Assembly: GCA_037903355.1 (NCBI GenBank)
Contig: JBAJFE010000038.1
Location: 2,542,001 to 2,606,000 of the forward strand
Direction of reading: 5' to 3'
From: Trichuris trichiura
Taxonomy: Eukaryota > Nematoda > Enoplea > Trichinellida > Trichuridae
DNA length: 64,000 bases
Shown here in pieces: positions 43,268-53,800 of this stretch. Under the pieces are notes generated by a model, which was not told where the DNA came from, did not search any database, and saw only the letters and a list, made by a program, of their open reading frames with translations. Position numbers and translations under genes: made by a program. Position 1 is the first letter of the stretch; each line of letters opens with the position of its first letter.

Positions 43268-43657
43268 AAAACCGGCACGTTCTGACCTCCTAGGTTCTGA
43301 TCTGCCGCCAGAACGCTGTCCCGGCAGAAACGCACAGAGCGCAAAATTTAAATCTATTTGACATATATTGATCGAGAAAGCAGCAAATTAGGGCACTGAG
43401 CCCTCTTCTTCACTTTCCATGACTCAGTAATAACATCAATGGGAACCAAGACATTAGGAAACGAATAAAACTTGAGCCATCCCCTTAAGTAGCAAACCAC
43501 CTTAATATTGGTGCAAACAGAACTTACTTCTGCAACAGCAAAATCCATCGCAACGAAAGGAGATGAATAGATACTCAAACGATTAAAAAAATTTCGGTAA
43601 CAGTACGACCGCCGTCAGTTGGATATAAGCAGGTGAAAGCGCAAGGTGCTTCGTATC
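43268..43657. other. No gene recognised
   Basis: Spacer between the GTF2IRD2-like hAT and hAT copy I. No recognisable protein or element end. Confidence 0.35.
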
Positions 43658-45471
43658 GGCTAAGGCAGTGGTTCCCAAACTTTTTCGTGCCATCGCCCCC
43701 TTTTGAAGCAAACGTTTTGTCATGGCATCCTCTTCATATCTCTCTTAGTCGCGGACTGCCCAGACTTGAGTTGACTCGACAGCGAGGACAGGTCAAGGCG
43801 TGTCGCGAGGCTCCACAATTATCGGTTCACCGACTTTCTCTGTATATTAAACGGGTTATCTTCCGTAACAATAAAATCATGAGGCCTTGCGGATCATTAC
43901 AGAGCGTGTCTGTCGAAGTCTGAAGTGAGACAAAATCTCCGGTTTTGAAATTTTTAATGACAAAACCTCGAACCGTCAACATCTTGATCTGAAGAAGTCC
44001 TGAACGACCAATTGTCCGAGAATAAAATTACTTGACTAAGACGCAGGGAGCAAGACAGTGGTAGTTTTTCTTTCAGGATTTTTTCCTTTCGGTGTTTTGA
44101 ACGTAAGGACTTTTGACTGTCTCTGCTTCACAAGACGTTCTGTGTGCAAAGTGATAGAACACAATTTAAAATGCGTAGCCAAAGCTTTCTGACAAATGAG
44201 AAAAAAGACTACAGTAGAAGTTCAATGACAGTGTTCCTTTATTATCCTTAGGATAACATAGTAATCAACCTTTTAACGCGAAGTATGCGCGTAATGAAGT
44301 GAAACTAACTTTTTTACATTGCGAAGAATATTTGTGAGCATTATTCTTAAGTCGCCTCGTTTCGCTATTTGTAGCCGATTCTTTTTCTTACTCAGCAGGT
44401 CAGTTACTGCACTGAATCCACGTTCAACTAAGTATGGAGATGGAAAGCGATAAGAAGCTTTCGCACAACGGTCCATAACTGACGATAAAATTGTGATGCT
44501 TGCCGCTGCAACCAAAACTAGTGGTATTCGCTCCTAAACTTCAGTTTCATCTCTTCATTGCTTTGCAATTCTACTAACATTTCCTGGGGTTTCATTGCTG
44601 CCTCTTCCACATTGCACAATGGGTCTACAGCCACCTCTGGAATTTTCATGGATAGAATGTCACTGAATCGTTTCACACGATCCGCGCGCAGCATTTCCAA
44701 GTGATGGCAGTACACCAAGATGTCTTCATGAGCGACTTCTATTTTTTTCTCTAGTGCCGCCAAGAGTAGGAACTGACAAAACTCGTCACCCTTGCCAAAT
44801 TTCGTTTCAAAATAATTAGCTTTGGAATAAATGCAGATAAAATGGCGTTTGTTTTGAATAAATTAAGTTCATCGCCCTGCAGCGTCAAATTCATTTCATT
44901 GAACTTTGAGTATAACTCTTTCAGGTATACGATGTCGTTTTCGAATTTTTTCAAGTTATCTCGCAGTGTAGCATTTTTCATCCCCTAAGAATTCAAAAAC
45001 TGTTCCAAAAAGACTGTAAAAGCGGCTCAAACAAGTGCCTTTCGATAATCAACGAAGTTCAGTATAAAGTAAAAAACAGTTAAAGTCTTCATCATTCGCC
45101 TCACACAACTGACCGAATAATCTTTCATTCAACGATTTACTCTTGATTCTGTTCACCTCCGAAATGACAAACTGCAGTGAGCAACGCAAACGGTCGCTAA
45201 GATGTTTTGCAACCAAATGCTGCTGATGAATCACGCAGTGAACCGCCAACACTCAGAACCACCTCCTTCAAATTCGCAATCAATTCACGTTGGTTTCCCA
45301 TCATGGATGGCGCTCCGTCAGTTGCTACGCTCATTATGTTCGCAAGAGGGATATTCTTTTGTTTGAAAAATTTTTCTACAGCGCGAAATATTGACTCCCT
45401 TTAGTGTCGGTTACAAGTTCTTTGGCGAACAATAATTCCTGCCTTAAACGATCGTCTTTTAAAAAGCGAAC

Positions 45472-46310
45472 ATTGGCCTGCTTTGAAAACATAGCTTCTT
45501 TTAACGGGTGTGTGAAACAACTTTGATGTACGGAAAGGCAGCCCGTTCAAGGATTTTATTAATATTGCGAAGCTTTCAGGGAAATCCCGTCCCCATCTTC
45601 AGCGCATGAAAGTGACAGAGAGAACCCTGGCATGGCGTTATGTAGGACAAGTGCTTTAAACCGCGGAAAACTTGGGTGGTTTTAAATGAGTAACAAAATT
45701 AAAATGAGGGTGCGGGGGGGGGGGGGGGGGGAGATGTTTAAAAAGAGGGGACGGGAAAGGGAAGGGAAAGAGAAAGGAAGGTAAGGGGGGAACTAGAGGA
45801 AGGTGAAAGAGAGGAAGAAAAAGGAGGAAAGAAAAGAAAAGGAAAGAGAAAAGGAAGGGGAACAGGGGCAGCTAGGTGGTTGTGAATATTTCCCAAAACA
45901 CCGTAGAGCACCTTTATTGTCTCTGTGCAGGCGATTCTTAAATGGGGCAGCAATTGGTAGCCCTGATGATGTTGGTCCAGGTGTAACTACGGTAACTGCG
46001 ATGCCACTGTCCCTGTTGATGTTGGAGTTCAATTTTATATAAAATGCTTCTTTAATCCTCCTAATCATAAATTGTCTTTCTTTAGACAGCACTTTTGCAC
46101 GCAGCTGACCGGTGCACTGCGCTGCGTGCTGTGCTACCGCTGAGGTCTGGGTGGCCTGCACCATGGCAACTCGCGGATCCACTATGGGCGGACGTCCACG
46201 TGACCTAATGGACGGTTCTCCGTTCAATCGGTTGACTGCGTTCCTGTACCTTGTTAAGCACCTCATGTGCTCCTGGAGCCTATGTGCTAAAGTATTACAT
46301 GTCTCCCCAC
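45472..46310 (-). mobile_element. PLE 3' fragment inside hAT copy I
   Basis: The minus strand encodes MRCLTRYRNAVNRLNGEPSIRSRGRPP and SAVAQHAAQCTGQL...RRIKEAFYIKLNSNINRDSG, the C-terminal endonuclease end of the same PLE family as 10638-13552. A 17-G run and a homopurine tract (about 45715-45870) follow, then a hammerhead-like terminal motif at 45566-45606. It splits the hAT coding sequence between GCGAAC and TAGGCTAGC. No clear TSD was found. Confidence 0.75.
45715..45870 (+). repeat. Poly-G run and homopurine tract
   Basis: About 17 consecutive G (45715-45731) are followed by about 130 bases that are almost only G and A. Counterpart of 10850-10982 in the related PLE. Confidence 0.85.
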
Positions 46311-47078
46311 GTAGGCTAGCAGTAGTATCTCATTGCCAGGCAAAGTGGATTCATCAAGTTGCAAGGTAAATGTAGTCCTCAAAGAATTGCATAAAGTTTC
46401 TTCTATGTCACTGCTGATTTCGTCGATTCTCCTTTGCACCGTATTATTGTTCAAGGGACTTTTTCTGATTATTTCAGTCGGTGATATGCGCAGCAACATA
46501 CGTAGAACTTCACTGATGACAGGAAGCAGTAACTATTGGCTGATGTTATGCGGCTTTCTTGATTTTGCAATTAGTAATGAAGTATTGTAAGAAACAAGTA
46601 GCCCGTCATTTTCCCCTTGCGAAACAGACGACAGCATACTTCGCAGTGTTGGTTTTTTACGGAATTTTTGCGAAAGCGACTAAACATAAACCATTCCTTT
46701 ATTAGACCTGTCATCATGTACTCTTTGAGGTGTAATTGCAATTTCGATGGTTTCACTGATTCGTTTGAGAACACTTTTTGCAGATCAAGCACGTAGGTGA
46801 ATGCTTATTAGCTGGTGAAGAGATAAAACCATATTTCAAATACTCCGAACTATATTGCGGCATTTTTTTTCGTTTCCGCCATAGTGAAAAAATTAAACAT
46901 TAGTCACTCTTCAATCGGGGATGTCATGTTGGATACAATTAAGTACTAGAAATGGCAGAGTAGCTGCCAGCATGCATTCAAAGTCTCGGTAAGAGTAAAT
47001 TGATTTCTCTATGCATAATCAGCACTTACACAAGCCTTATGGTAAAACTGAAATTAAACAATCGTTTCCTGTAATGCC

Positions 47079-47350
47079 GGGTCTTGTATGTCTCCCCACT
47101 GGAAGTTCGAGGGCACCTTCAAAGGAGGTCAAGTGGGGATTACTACGCCACCTGAACAATGGCTGCCCTAAACTATTGTTCACTGTGCACTGATGCAAGC
47201 GATGCGTATCAGCGAAGGAACACTGCACACCTGGAAACAGTTGGCCGTTCTGGTAATTGTTTCCAAGTGCGTCCTATAACCGTGCGGCCATCCTGTCCAG
47301 CCCTAGCCTAAGCCTAAACCTTAACATAACGCGTGTTCGTTGCTGCTAAC
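47079..47350 (+). mobile_element. Merlin-type element, left part
   Basis: Starts GGGTCTTGTATG and continues like 62464-62720: AAAGGAGGTCAAGTGGGG, AACAATGG, TATTGTTCACTGTG, GCGATGCGTATCAGCGAAGG and TTTCCAAGTGCGTCCTATAACC. The hexamer tract is reduced to AGCCTAAGCCTAAACC (about 47306-47322). The right half is missing; PLE terminal sequence follows from about 47355. Confidence 0.75.
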
Positions 47351-47354
47351 GTTA

Positions 47355-47560
47355 ACATAACGCTCTAGTTCCGAAAGCTCTGAACATTAAAAGTTTAGTG
47401 TATTGACATCTGTACATTTTCTTAATAACGGCTCATCCATCCGTTGGTAGAGCAGTTGTTTCGTCTAATTTACAGATACAAGCACAACAGATAAACGGGA
47501 AAAGCCGTAGAAGACCATAAACCATGAAATCTCATCCCGTTACGAAGCACCCAGTGTTCA
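47355..47560. mobile_element. PLE terminal fragment
   Basis: Matches 17000-17510: CTCTAGTTCCGAAAGCT, AATAACGGCTCATCCATCCG, TTTACAGATACAAGCACAAC and GGGAAAAGCCGTAGAAGACC. The CTGACGA half of the hammerhead core is missing at its left edge. Confidence 0.7.
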
Positions 47561-47561
47561 A

Positions 47562-47890
47562 GAACGTTGATTGATGTTAATAAACGTTCCACACGAAGCT
47601 TTCGGGTCCTCCCTTGACACGACTTCAGCGTGAACAATGTCCGCCGTCAGCCTGCTCTCCCTGGTCGCAAGCCATTCTGTCCGACTAACTTCGGCCGTGG
47701 CCACAGCTGTCAGCTCTATCGTGAGCCGTCGAGAGAGCTGACAGCTGAGGCCATGGCCAAAGTTGGTCGGACACAACGGCTTGCGACCAGGGAGAGCAGC
47801 CCGACGGCGGACAATGTTCACGCTAAAGACATGTCAAGGTAGGACCTGAAACCTTCGTGTGGAACGTTTATTAACATCAATCAACGTTGC
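47562..47890. repeat. 330-bp palindrome of PLE terminal type
   Basis: The arms (about 47562-47720 and 47730-47890) are inverse copies: AACGTTGATTGATGTTAATAAACG against its inverse at the right edge, CACACGAAGCTTTCGGGTCC against GGACCTGAAACCTTCGTGTG, and TGAACAATGTCCGCCGTC against GACGGCGGACAATGTTCA. Each arm holds a decayed hammerhead-like core (CTGAAG..., GAAAGC). The internal ACAGCTGTCAGCTCTC-type centre forms a smaller hairpin. TSDs were not identified. Confidence 0.8.
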
Positions 47891-47908
47891 AAAAAAACAG
47901 GTTAAAAC

Positions 47909-48074
47909 TGTGTCATGCTTTGCGGTACATGGAGACCGAAGGGGTTTCCCAAGATAACAGTTTACTAAGCAAGCACCCAGAAGCACACACCGTAGGAGAG
48001 AGCAACTGATCGTAACGCAGTGCGCAGGTTCTGTTCATACACAGTGCAATAGTATCGGCGTTCAATACACAACA
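47909..48074 (-). repeat. 3' LTR of gypsy element G
   Basis: On the minus strand the purine-rich GGGTGAGGTGG precedes TGTTGTGTATTGAACG, and the segment ends CATGACACA, 166 bp in all. It follows the end of the integrase frame at 48080 directly, as a 3' LTR should. The 5' LTR is not in the window. Confidence 0.65.
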
Positions 48075-48079
48075 CCACC

Positions 48080-48944
48080 TCACCCATAGGTGACATAATC
48101 GCCTAGATATGGGGGCGGGCAACGAGTCCTTATTGGACGTGACGAAACTGGCGGTGTCGCGGACGTTGGGCAACTGTCCGTGCGGACGTCGAGTGTTCCT
48201 TCTTCATCGTGATCCACGTGGCGCCTTTCTGTGGACTTCGCTTGTCCCGAATCTGGGTCAGCAAGATTGTCCGGAAGAATGTGGTCGACATGACGCTGAA
48301 CGATCTTTCCGTCAGATGTAATCGCTCTGTATGAGACTGGGCCCGTGGGCTGAGTGATGACCGCAGGTGTCCACTCTGGACCAGCCAAAAAATTCTTGAC
48401 GTACACAGGTTGTTTGGCCTGTAAAACGCGCGGTTTGTTCGACAACGTAACGTCATCTATCTTGCTCTGGCGCATAATCGCGAAATCAGGATGAAGACGG
48501 TCGAGGCGCGTTTTCAAGCGACGATTCATCAAAAGTTCGGCGGGAGATCGACCGGTCGTGACACATGGCGTCGTGTGTTGCGACAGCAAAAAGTTTGCCA
48601 GTCGCTGATTCAAGTTTCCCGTTGTCATGCGGCGGAGGGCGTTTTTCGCCGTTTGGACCATTCGCTCTGCTTGACCGTTACTTGACGGATAGTACGGCGA
48701 TGTCCTTCCATGGCGAATTGAGTTCCTTTTTAGGAAATCGCTAAATTTCGAAGACGCTGAAGCTGTCCCGTTGTCGGACACAACGGTGTCGAAAGTCCGT
48801 GCGTGGCAAACATGCATCGCAATTCTCGAATCAGTGCGCTTGCTGATAGCGTAGCGACTGGTACAACTTCGAGCCATTTAGAAAATGAATCTACGACGAT
48901 CAGAAATAGTCGCCCTTAGAATAGCCAGGCAAAGTCTACATGCA
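48080..48944 (-). pseudogene. Gypsy element G integrase, C-terminal part
   Basis: The minus-strand frame encodes the catalytic core end and C-terminus of a Ty3/gypsy integrase. Seen are HVDFA (first Asp, near 48930), VDSFSKWLEVVPVA, VVSDNGTASASSKFSDFLKRN (second Asp), SPYYPSSNGQAERMVQTAKNALRR (Glu), and the tail that binds LTR ends. A TAA is present between the first Asp and VVDSFSKW, and a shift near 48800 changes frame. The style is that of K02A2.6-like Mag-clade elements, different from the element at 22330. It is interrupted at 48945 by the double hAT insertion and resumes at 52908. Confidence 0.8.
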
Positions 48945-48952
48945 CTCTAGAT

Positions 48953-50119
48953 CAGTGTTTCTCAACCTTTTTGGAGCCAGGGCCCCCTTTCGCGACCTTC
49001 AACTTGCCGGGGCCCCCGTCATTCTCCCCAACGTAATTCTCCTGCTTCTGTTATCCTCAGGTGCGCCTACTGTGGTTACGTTGTTGTGAATTTGTACAAG
49101 TAGTTCAACAGAATAAAAATTTTTGCGACTTTGCTACCCGATCGTTAGTTAAAAACGTTTATTTCCAAATGTTTAACCCGCGGAGCTTTCGGGCCACACC
49201 GGGGCCCGTCATTAGCGCTAAGTGCGCCGCCGTCGGGTTGGTCATTATGTTAGCAAGCCGCTCCGTCCGACCGACCGTGGCGGGAACCTCAGCTGTCAGG
49301 ACCATCTTGACCCGTCGGGCCGGAAAAGAAAAAAGAAGTAGTTCAACACCTGAAACAGGCTGCAGAATGTAGAATTGACTTCGCTGCTTACCGTGTATGC
49401 CAAAGAAAAAACAGTTAAGCCGGGCCGTCATTAAAAACCTTATTAACCTGCGTATCTTGTCAGCCGCAAGTAGGACCCCATGGTTTGCGCTGTGAAAGTT
49501 GAGTGTGCGATCCATGGCTGGAAAACCTGCCGATGCGAAGTCAACGCTAAATTTTTTTTCTACACTAGAGCGAAATGGCTAGTAAGGAAGCCGGCTGCCA
49601 TATGCAGTGAAAGCTCCTTAACGATATTCAAAGCCGTTAACGTCTTTAATCCTTTAGTTGGCACTGAAGCCGTTCTTTTCGTATTGCTGGACTTAAGCCG
49701 GCTAATTGCAAATCAGGGAGCCTTCAGAGTACAAGCGCCGTAGTGGGTTTCTTCTTCCTTAATTTCTTGGGCTGTTAGCAATGGTAGCGCAATATGCAAG
49801 TCAGGCTGCGATGCTGTTCTCAGGGCAGCGCAACACTGAATCTAAATTCAATATTTCCTCAGAGCAAGACGACAGTCGCTTGATCTTACCTCAGTGCGAC
49901 GACTGGGTATGGTGCAGTGCTACTAATTTATCCACGTCCGAGTCGATAGTCGTCCGGAGTAATCTCAGATCGCCTCGCCTCATTATCCTGAACGGCAGGA
50001 TCGCTCTCGTCCTGCGGCACCGACTACCAGGGACTACCTAAATCCCCAACCCTTCCTAGACCCCTTTCAAGCTTTCCAAGGCCCCCAAAGGGCCCCTGGG
50101 ACACTCTTGGGAATCACTG
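48953..50119. mobile_element. Non-autonomous hAT element A, copy 2
   Basis: 1167 bp with ends CAGTGTTTCTCAACC and, inward from the right, CAGTGATTCCCAAGA. Flanks are CTCTAGAT (48945-48952) and CTCTAGAC (50120-50127). Almost identical to 27394-28559, with scattered substitutions mostly at the right end. Carries the same internal PLE-type motif at 49177-49219. Confidence 0.88.
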
Positions 50120-50127
50120 CTCTAGAC

Positions 50128-52899
50128 CAGTGTTTCTCAAGCCTGGGCCCCCCGAGAACGCTTCCGAGCGTCCGGGCCCCATATTCTGATTAGCTAACTT
50201 CGAGCGCATTGATTGGCCAATTTCAACGCACTGATTGGCTGAAATGGTTGCAACGCTAGAAGGTCAACTACAGCTGTACTTTATTTCTGCAAACTGCTTT
50301 TCGAGAAGTCAATGAGAGCTGCTTAGCTTGCGCAGATGCGACCGAACTAGTCTGTCGATGTTGGGCTTGATCGAGGTAACTTGCAGACGCAGATCGCCGC
50401 GTCTGACTATTTGCAGCTGACTGCGTTTCATGGTCATCAGGTCCGTCACGATACTAAATGCGCGCTCCACTAGACTCGATGAAGGAAGACAAATCAGTAA
50501 CTTTTTCACCACGTCTCATACGCCAGGGTACAACTCCGGGAATTTTTCTGCAGCCAAAACTGCTGATAACCCTGTGACAACCTGACCTTCAGCTCCACGT
50601 TCGACTACAACTCCAGCAGCTCTTCTTGCAGCGAGATCTTCTCGTTGTCTACATTTGTTAGCGGATTGATCACCCCGTCTGGGGTCACCATACACAAAAT
50701 GTCTTGAAAACGACGTGTGAAATCGTCGTGCAGCGCTTCGAGATGCTCACAGGACAATTTTGCGTCCGCTTCAGAGACCCCACCTTCGTTTTCCTTTTGG
50801 GCGAGACTTTGAAACTCGTAAAACTCGCCCCTTACAAAGTTGCGCTTGAAGAGAAGCAGCGCTGACATGAACGCAGAGATAATGGATTTTGTCTTAATCA
50901 AGTCCAGGTCGTCCGCCTGGAGCTGCTTATTCATTTCATTAAATTTAAAGTACAAGTCTGCTAGGTACGCGATGTCCGCTTTCCAATTACGCAAGTTCTC
51001 GCTCAGCGAAGCGGCCTCCTCTTCAAAAACTTGAAGAACGGATTCGAACAGGACGAAAAACTTCGACAGGCAGGCACCTTTTGATAGCCATCTCATTTCT
51101 GTGTGCAGAAGTAGACGATTGAAGTCCTAGTTATTTTCACCACCTAGTCGTCAAAACAGTCTGCCACTGAGTAGATTACTTTTAATCTTGGTTACCGCGT
51201 TGATGACATACCGAAGGGATTCATTCAAACGTGGGCTCAATCGACGGGCTACGAGATGCTGCCTGTGCAACACACAATGGATACACAGCACGTTGGGAAC
51301 CATGCACTTTAGACACGATATGAATCCCCGCCGCTGACAGCTGAGCATAGCTGGTGCACCATCTGTTGCCACGGCTATTATGTTCCGAAGGGGAATAGCT
51401 TTTTCCATAAAAAATGCTTCCTCTACTTGAAAGATAGATTCACCCCTTCTATCTGTACTCAATTCGTTCGAAAACAAGAATTCATCTACAAACTGTTCTT
51501 CTTTTATAAACCTGACGTAGGCCAGTAAAAGCGATTCATTTCCAGGCAATGTTGATTCATCCAATTGCGACGAGAATTCGCTCTCTCTGAGCATGCAGCA
51601 GAGCGTTTCGTCAGTGTCCTCAGCCATTGCATCGACTCGTCTCTGAACAGTATCGCTGCTCAGTGGTATTTTCCTGGTAACATCATCTGCGTTTTGGTGA
51701 AGCACGGTTTCGAGAACTTCGGCTATGGCGGGAATTATCAATTTTTCGCCGATCGTATGAGGCTTACCCGACTTCGCAATTAACAATGAAATTCTATATG
51801 ACCCTGCAAGTCCGTCACAATCTGGTTTTGAAAGAAAGGGTATCATACTGTTCGGTGCTGTCTTCTTCATTACCTTCTCTCACAGGGCCCGGTAGTAGGA
51901 CACGTCCTTATTATTCATGTTCGAGTGCCGCCTCATTAAATGGCGTTTCATTCTGGACGGCTTCATAGATTCGTTTGAGAAAACTCTTTCGCACAACAAA
52001 CATACTGGCAGTTGTTCTGTACCAGGCATAACAGCGAAACCAAAGCGCAGATATTCGCTACTATATAGCCTACATTTCTCGCTCGCCTGAGCAATATCTG
52101 AGCCTCTGCAAAGTCACTTCTCAAAATCAACTAGACAGGTATACCACAGACTTACAGTGACGACGGTGTACGCACGATTTAGCTTACTGAATATGTGCCG
52201 GCGAAACTGGAGCGAAGGTAAGAGAAAAGCAACCGCACAGAGAAAGTGTTTCCAGAAAATGTGTGAGCAGCACTCGCAATTCCCTGTCGCTAACGCGTAT
52301 GCTTCCATTGTAGCTGCGTGGACAATAGGCGCGAAGAAAGAAAGGGAAGAAAAAGGGAGCTGACCTTTCACAGAGCCGGGGCAAGAGATGCTAATTATTG
52401 ACAAAATTCTAAAGCAGAGTCATTGCTACCAAGCTGCAGCTGCCAACATGTGCTAATCGCTGGTTGAACCGTAAAGCAGGTACAAATATATCGCAGAAAC
52501 TATGGCGCATTCTGATAACGCGGGGAATTTATTTCTGATGTGAATCATGTGCTCTGCGCTAAATGCTTCTCAGCAGAAAGCTTCCCTTACTCAACCCAAC
52601 GCTGGAAAGGTCACGATGTCAAACCTGTGATCCCTTCCCCGTGTGTTTTGAATGGCCATTTTCACGAGCAGTGATTGGTTCATGTGCTGGGTTGCTGGGT
52701 AACCGGCATCAGGCATAACCTGCAACGTTATCCTAACCAATACGCACAATACCTCACCCTAGGACGTCACCTTCCGATGCACGTGAACACGACGGCCCAG
52801 GAGGGGCATGTGCCCCACACAGCTCAAATGGGCTCCCCAGCGGGCCCCTGGCGCTCTGGGCCCCCTGGTGGGGCACCTGCCCCACCGTGAGAAACACTG
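50128..52899 (-). mobile_element. hAT-Buster element B, 2.8 kb
   Basis: Ends CAGTGTTTCTCAAGCC and, inward from the right, CAGTGTTTCTCACGGTGG. Flanked by the perfect TSD CTCTAGAC (50120-50127 and 52900-52907). The left TSD is shared with the neighbouring element A, so one of the two landed in the target duplication of the other. The transposase is on the minus strand. Confidence 0.9.
50309..52080 (-). pseudogene. hAT-Buster transposase of element B, broken by stops
   Basis: The best-ordered transposase of its subfamily. The BED finger (about 51900-52040) reads CLLCERVFSNESMKPSRMKRH. The long open part (51870-51151) has LSSDTVQRRVDAMAEDTDETLC, SQLDESTLPGNESLLLAYV, VATDGAPAM and HCVLHRQHLVARRLSPRLNESLRYV; it continues in the same frame at 51096-50605 with RWLSKGACLSKFFVLFE. 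In-frame stops are a TGA and a TAG near 51150, a TAG near 50608 (probably from CAG) and a stop before VMKKT in the linker after BED. A shift precedes the dimerisation end (LVERAFSIVTDLMTMKRSQLQIVRRGDL). It would be inactive. Confidence 0.85.
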
Positions 52900-52907
52900 C
52901 TCTAGAC

Positions 52908-53390
52908 CACGGCGATCGTGTTGCTTTCCACGGATACGTGGGAGCCTTGGCGCACTCATGCCTTGACTCCTGACACGGGCGGCACTTCTTGACGCGTTCT
53001 TCAATGTGTCGGTCGATGCCCGGCCAACAGACATGATCTGGCCAAGCCTTTCATCCGCACGATGCCGGGATGGCCGAAATGTAACTCGTCCAGCGCAGCG
53101 TTCCTTCCTTCTTCCGGGATGACGACCCGGTTGCCCCCAGAGGAGATAACCCAAGTGACAAGATATTTCGTACTGTCGCCCTATAAAAGCCAAAAAAAGG
53201 TCCTCAACCGGAAATGACGGCCAGCCCTTCCATGCTCAGTTGAGAACATGAGCTATTACGGGGTCACGGGCAGACTTTGCGGCGATCTCTGACGCGTTTA
53301 GTGGCGGACTAGGCAACTCCTCTTGAAAGTGGACTTCAGCCAGCGACAGGATGCGAATTTCAACTGAAGGAGCTGGTAGTCTGCTTAGAC
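52908..53390 (-). pseudogene. Gypsy element G integrase, zinc-binding part
   Basis: The minus strand continues the integrase N-terminally: ALDELHFGHPGIVRMKGLA (HH of the zinc domain), then VKKCRPCQESRHECAKAP (CC) and YPWKATRSPW, which leads into the first catalytic Asp region at 48944 once the 3.95-kb double insertion is disregarded. The frame is shifted around 53040. The segment is cut at 53390 by hAT copy C. Confidence 0.8.
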
Positions 53391-53514
53391 CCTAGGTTCT
53401 CAAAGTGGGCGATATCGCCCCCTTGGGGGCGATGAGAGGGCACAGGGGGCGATGGGAAACCCATGCGTGGGCGTTGGAAATCACATAAGAGGAATTGTGG
53501 CAGAATTATCTCTA

Positions 53515-53800
53515 AAAATGTGGTGTCTTGGTACGGGAACAAATGTTTTCATAATGTAAAAGTTTTATTACGGATGTATTCCCGTTTAATGTTCTAAATA
53601 ACTCCGGAGCTTTCGGGTCGACCGGGACCCGTCTTCAGCGGTTGTGAATTACGGATGTAACTTGTGCGTGTGACTTTAGTCTTCTATCGTTTTCACGGTT
53701 TAAGGTGGGTGTTTTAAAGCTGTTTGTTGGTGGTTTTCTGTTTATATGATATGTAATTGGTCCGTTTTTTCGGCATTTTTTCATGTGCGGGGATTATTTC
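53515..53800 (-). repeat. PLE F terminal segment (3' of the ORF)
   Basis: Inverse copy of 59695-59977. Contains a hammerhead-like core at 53600-53641 on the minus strand: CTGAAGA, GGGT/ACCC hairpin, GAAA, CTCCGGAG, TTA. Confidence 0.8.
53600..53641 (-). ncRNA. Hammerhead-like motif, PLE F left terminus
   Basis: Both core boxes are intact. Sense to the PLE reading frame and about 140 bases after its stop codon. Confidence 0.6.

Larger units (their letters stand above)
44275..46880 (-). pseudogene. hAT-Buster transposase pseudogene (copy I)
   Basis: On the minus strand: FSNESVKPSKLQLHLKEYM (BED part, about 46700-46780), RKSPLNNNTVQRRIDEISSD, LQLDESTLPGNEILLLAYV, then a PLE insertion, then a ...ATDGAPSM-like stretch (about 45310), HCVIHQQHLVAKHLSDRLR, KNATLRDNLKKFENDIVYLKELYSKFNEMN, DILSMKIPEVAVDPLCNVEEAAMKPQE and the dimerisation block ERGFSAVTDLLSKKKNRLQIAKRGDLRIMLTNI. 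The BED cysteine pair is recognisable (CLICKK-like). Frameshifts occur at about 44520, 44800, 45000 and elsewhere. Confidence 0.8.
43666..47078 (-). mobile_element. hAT-Buster copy, second subfamily (copy I)
   Basis: The left terminus CAGTGGTTCCCAAAC begins at 43666 after GGCTAAGG. The copy is inverse to copy H and matches it through the 3' region, transposase and 5' region. At 45472-46310 a PLE fragment interrupts it, and at 47079 a Merlin-type element cuts off its 5' end. Confidence 0.75.

Noticed and set aside
48109..48685. Plus-strand open frames opposite gypsy G integrase
   Set aside because: They are shadows of the integrase frame on the minus strand, which has recognisable catalytic motifs.
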